Positions 59,361 to 64,000 of a stretch of DNA of 64,000 nucleotides are shown piece after piece. A model generated the notes under the pieces. That model searched no databases. It saw nothing but the letters and a program-made list of their open reading frames with translations, and was not told the DNA's origin. Position 1 is the first letter of the stretch, and each line of letters opens with the position of its first letter. The stretch is from Rosellinia necatrix (taxonomy: Eukaryota; Ascomycota; Sordariomycetes; Xylariales; Xylariaceae), in assembly GCA_021209875.1 (NCBI GenBank), contig JAGYVD010000001.1:1116001-1180000 (forward strand). The letters are read 5' to 3'. The position numbers and the translations under genes are program-made.

Positions 59361-61084
59361 GCTTTTTTTTAAATATATTAAATATTTTATATATAATTTT
59401 TATACTTTTTTTTAAAATTAAAAATTTTATAGTTTTTGCTTGAACTGTTTTTTGTTACAAGTAATTATAAATAAATTAAGTTTTAAAACGATTTATTATT
59501 TATTAAATATAAAATATTATAATTATTAATTAATATGCTGTTAAAAAATATATATTGTTTAAATTTTAAAATAATAAATATTTTAGCAGTATAAGCAATA
59601 TTTTTAAAAAATAAGATTAATTATTATAAAATTTATTTTAAAATTAAGCTTTTATTAAACTAGTTTTTACTGCTGCTAGCTTTATTATTAAGCTTTTTTT
59701 AAAATATAAATTATTTAAGCATTTTTTAGCTTTAGCTATTAATAGTTTATTTAAGCAATTTTTAACGTATAGCTTTTAGCATATTTTAATTTAATTAACT
59801 ATTTTTTTTTTAAATAAGTTATTTATTTTTTAATTAGTTTTATTTATAACAGCTAGTTAAAAAATCGTATATTTTTTTAAGCTTTATTTATAAGTATTAC
59901 TAGTATTAAACTTATATAAGTATTATTGCTTATTAATCGATTTATTTATATAATTATTTTAATTTTTATAAAATAACCTATTTAATTTTCTGTTAAGCTA
60001 ATCTTTTATATTTAATTGTTTAATATAATAAAATTAATATTAATTTTTAAGTTTAATATTATATTAAATATTAAAGCTTTTAAAAACTTTTATATTTATT
60101 AAATAATATAATCTTTTTTTATAATTTTTTTTTGCTATATTAATAAGTTTAATATTAATTTAGTTTAAAGCTAGTTTTTATAAAAGCTTTTAAAAAGCTT
60201 TAATTATAAATATTTTTAAACTTTAAAAATTATAAATAACAGCTTATAAATAAGCTGTTTATTATTTTTATATTATTTATTAGTTTTAATATTTTTTATT
60301 TAATATGTTTAAAAACTTAAGCGTATTTTTTAAATTATTATTTAAGCTTATAAAGCTAAAAAGTTAATTAGTTATAAAAACAATAATAGTTGTTTAAATC
60401 GTTTATTTTTGTTTTTATTTATTATAGCCGCAACTTTTATATATTTAATTTTAATAGTTTTTTTTATTTATTTACGCAGTACTAAATATTTAGTAAATTT
60501 AGTTAAACTTGCGTTATATAGCATTATAATTTTTTATAATTTTTTAAAATATTTAAAATCGATTTATTAAGTTATAAGTTTAAAATTTTTATTTTTATAT
60601 GTTTTTTAAGTTTAACGATGATCTGATTTTTTATTAAAAACATTAGTTTAATATTAAAAAATAAATTGTTTTTAATACGTTTAAATTTACAATATTTTAG
60701 AAATTTTTATTTTTAATATAAATTTTAAACTTTTTAAACTAATAAAACTAGTCTATTAAACCGTTTAAAATAACAGGCTTAATATAATTAGTCGCTATAA
60801 TAAAAATAAATTATTAAATTTTAGCAATTAAATTAAATAATTGTTTTAAATATAAAATAAATAAAAATAAAAAAATAAAATTTTTAAATTAATAAGCTTT
60901 AAAGTAAAAATCGCTTTTATAATAAAAAGCACCGGTTTAATTAACGAACCGGGCTTATAACTATTATAAAAAAACAAATAAATTATATAAAAACAATAAA
61001 ATTAAAGCTAAGCAATTAATACAAGCAAATTAATTTAAGCTTATATTAATAATTTATTTTGTTAAGTTATATTATATAAAAATA
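59361..61084. other. unresolved RIP-degraded element, right part
   Basis: Continuation of the element split by the 7.4-kb insertion. A small GC patch near 60,930-60,955 (CACCGGTTTAATTAACGAAC) has an inverted relative near 17,700. Confidence 0.5.
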
Positions 61085-61282
61085 ATCGGACTAGCCAGCT
61101 TATATATACAGCTTAAAAAAAATTATATCTTTTCTGCCTTATAATTAGTCCGTTTAAATAGGTCGGGCTCATACAAGCCTGACCGCTCACTTTAACAGCC
61201 ACTAACTTAACTACAGGGCTTACCGCGGCACTTGGGCTGCAATCACCAGCCTTCTGCTAAAGCTATCCACTTTATCGTGACA
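61085..61282 (-). mobile_element. LTR-like GC island starting TGTCACGATAAAG on the minus strand
   Basis: A GC-normal patch whose right edge (plus strand ...TTTATCGTGACA) abuts resumed Copia sequence exactly at 61,283, so an element of this family inserted into the Copia copy. A TATATATAAGC promoter-like site lies at its AT-rich side on the minus strand. The left boundary, partner LTR and CTTTA duplication were not found. Confidence 0.5.
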
Positions 61283-64000
61283 CTTTATAATTAAAATTAT
61301 AATTATTTTTAATTAAAAACTTAAAACGTTTTAATGCTTAGTTATATAACTAGCAATAATAATAAAACTTTTAAATTTTTTTTAAAATTAAATAGTTTAT
61401 ATTATATTTTATATAATTTAGCAGCTTATATAATTTTTTATATAAAAATGTTTAAAACAGCAGTATAAACTTTTTAGCTTTATTTTAATAAAATATATTT
61501 TAGCTTTTAAAAGCTTGTATTAAAAATAAATATTTTTATTTATATATAACAAATATAGTTTTTTATTTTATTATATAATAACGTTTTTATATTATTAAAA
61601 TAAGCTTATAAATAGTTTATATTTTTAAAAAAAATAAAAACAATATTAAAATATTTAAACTATAATATATTATTATATTAAAAACGTTTTTATTTTAATT
61701 ATTTTAATTAATATAATAGTTTTTTGCTTTTAAATTATATAAAAGCAGTTTTTTATATTTATTTAGCTTATATATAAAAGTTTATTTAAATATATGTTTT
61801 TAATTATATTTTATTTATTATTAAATAATTAAAAGCATTTATATTTTATAATTTATTTTAATATTTTATATAATATTAGTTGTTTAATTTAAATTAATTA
61901 AACAAAACATTTATTTTTAATTTAAAATATTTTTTTTTTATATAATATATAAATATATTATTTATTAAAAACTAAGTTAATTATATATTCTGTTTATTAT
62001 TAATTTTTTTATTATTATTTAAGTTTAGTTTAAAATATTTTTATATTTTATAAAATATATTAAAAATTATTAAATAATAAAAATAATTAAAATTATTTTA
62101 TATAAGTTAAAATATATGTTTTTATACGGGCTTTTTTAAAATATATAGTTTATCGATTAACAGCCTGTTTTTTATATATAAAACATTTTTTATTTATATA
62201 AGCGTTATAATTAAGCTGTTTTTTAAGTTATAAAAAGTTTTATTATATATTAAGCTAGCTTAAAATTTATATATACTTTTTAGTCGAAAAGCTTTTATAT
62301 AATTATTTTAATTATATTTTTAATCGGTAAAATAAATATTATTTATTTTTTATATAAAATATTTTGTTTTATTTTTATTTATAATTTATAAACATGTTTT
62401 TAAGCCAGCAAAAAGCTTTTATATATAAATTTTAATATATAAAAGCTATTGTTAATTTTAATATGCTTTAGCATATTTATATAATAATTATATTTAGCTA
62501 GATTTTATTTTAATAGCTTGCTTTTAAACTTTGTTATATTTTTGCTAGCTTAATAATTATTAGATTTAATATTTTATATATAGCTAGATTTAAATTGTTT
62601 TATTTTATTTATATAAAAATAATATTAGTTTAATCGGTTTAATATTAGTTATAGTTTATGTTTATATTAAAATAAATGTTTATTATATAATAGATTTTAT
62701 TTTAAGTTTTATTTAGTTTAATATTATATATATAAAAGTTTTTAGCCGGACTTTTAATATAATTAAAAATATAGCGTAATATTAGTTTTTTATTATTTTA
62801 AGTTGTTAATATAAGCTAATAAACAGCTATATTTTATTATATAATAAATTATACGGCTTGTTGAAATAATTTTTTTTTTCTATGTTTTTAAAAAAGCATA
62901 TTTATTAAAAATATATTTCTGTTTTATACGTTTTAAAAAAAATAAGTTAAAAAATATATTTATTATAATTAAATTAAACGTTATATATATATATAATAGT
63001 TATTTAAAATTTATAAAAATAATATATAATAAAATATTTATGAACTAATTAAAAGTTTAGTTTATATTTTATAAATATTATCTGTTTGTTTATTAAATTA
63101 AAAATATATTTATATTTAATTATTGGTTATATAAATAATCTGTCAGTTTTTTTTTTTAAATTTATATATTAAATATTAGTTTTAGTTATAATATATTAAG
63201 TAATATTTTAAGTTATAAAATATATATATTATTTATATTTATATAAACCTGTTAATTTAAAATAAATAAATTAAATATTTATATAAGCATTAATATAAAT
63301 ATAAATAAAAAACGTTTTAATTTATTTAATATATATTATTTTTATATAATTTATATAAGCTTAACTGCTTATATAAAGCTGTTGTTATTATTAAATTATA
63401 TGTTTTTTTGTTTAATATATTAAGTAGCTTTTTTAGATCAGCTTATAAAGTTAGTTTTATATTTTATACGTTTATAATTTAAAGTTTTTAATATATAACT
63501 TTTATAATAGCTGGCCGGTTATATTTAAATATTTATATTTTAAAACATAATAAGCTGCTTATATATTAAATATAATTAAAGTTATAGTTATAATATTAAG
63601 CTTTTATTTTAATATTATATATTAACAGCATTTTATATAATATATTTATTAATTCTATAGTTTATTATAATCTTGTTGTATTATTTAATATTATTATATA
63701 TAATAATAAAAAATTTTATTATATAATTATTTTAAAGTTATTATAAAATATATTAAAAATAAATAAACAAGTTTTAATAATAAATTAATAAACAGGTTTT
63801 TAAAAGTTTATTTATATATTGTTTAGTTTTTATATAATAAATAGTTTTATATAATTATATATTATTATTTTTAATATTTAATTTTATATTATAACTTTAA
63901 AATAAAATAAAACGTATAAAAATATAAATATTTAAAATTAATTTTTTTAAGCTTTTGTTATATAAAAATAACTTGTTTATATAAAACAAAATTTTTAAAG
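61283..64000 (-). mobile_element. Ty1/Copia element, second inverted copy, runs off the window
   Basis: Reverse-complement match to the 42,344 Copia interior. 61,283 aligns with 45,490, and the last bases of the window align near 42,755. Intermediate patches (the TAATAATAATAAAACTTTTA region, AACAGCAGTATAAAC) align in order. The 5' LTR should lie about 100 bp beyond the window. Confidence 0.72.

Overview
The window looks like nuclear DNA of a filamentous ascomycete. The genes have short introns (52-102 nt) with GT...AG ends and CTAAT-type branch sites. Gene families are typically fungal: a bZIP/DUF3425 regulator, an NmrA-like protein, a DUF1295 membrane protein and secreted proteins. About three quarters of the window is an extremely AT-rich repeat block with C-to-T/G-to-A decay, the signature of repeat-induced point mutation (RIP). 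There is a sharp change at about 14,800: a GC-normal gene segment (1-14,800), then a RIP-degraded transposon block to the end, with no believable host gene.

Gene segment, left to right. (1) 5' part of a glutathione S-transferase-like gene (minus, cut by the window edge) with a 12-Gln run. (2) A degenerate tRNA-like sequence near 1,600. (3) An SNF5-family chromatin-remodelling subunit (plus), whose frame is broken at two poly-C runs that exactly compensate each other. (4) A DUF1295/steroid-reductase-fold membrane protein (minus). (5) A secreted protein of unknown function (minus). (6) A five-exon secreted protein of concanavalin A-like type (minus), assembled here from small exons. (7) A bZIP transcription factor with a DUF3425-type C-terminus (minus, two exons), divergent from (8) an NmrA-like NAD(P)-binding protein (plus), so the two share one 581-bp promoter region. 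(9) A frameshifted relic of a TDT/SLAC1-type organic-acid transporter (minus), next to the edge of the repeat block.

Repeat block. Several insertions are defined by exact ends. An inverted Ty1/Copia copy (32,849-38,597) is interrupted by a 2,786-bp LTR element (34,507-37,292, TSD ATTTT). A near full-length Copia element lies at 42,344-49,995 (TSD TATAT, RNase H signature near 47,900). A 7,380-bp LTR retrotransposon in minus orientation lies at 51,976-59,355 (TSD AAACC). A second inverted Copia fragment runs from 61,283 off the right edge. Three solo LTRs keep perfect 5-bp duplications (18,808-19,012 ATAAT; 22,625-22,809 GTTTA; 31,132-31,334 GTTAG). A 17.4-29.6 kb segment carries three related LTR-like repeats and ends in a long (AAT)n tract. 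A 15-bp minisatellite lies at 30,845-30,979.

The main pattern is how RIP damage is distributed: outer edges of elements, solo LTRs and hairpin-rich LTR cores keep their G and C, while the inner halves of LTRs and internal domains are almost pure A+T. Family names below rest on motif recognition by eye; no database search was possible.
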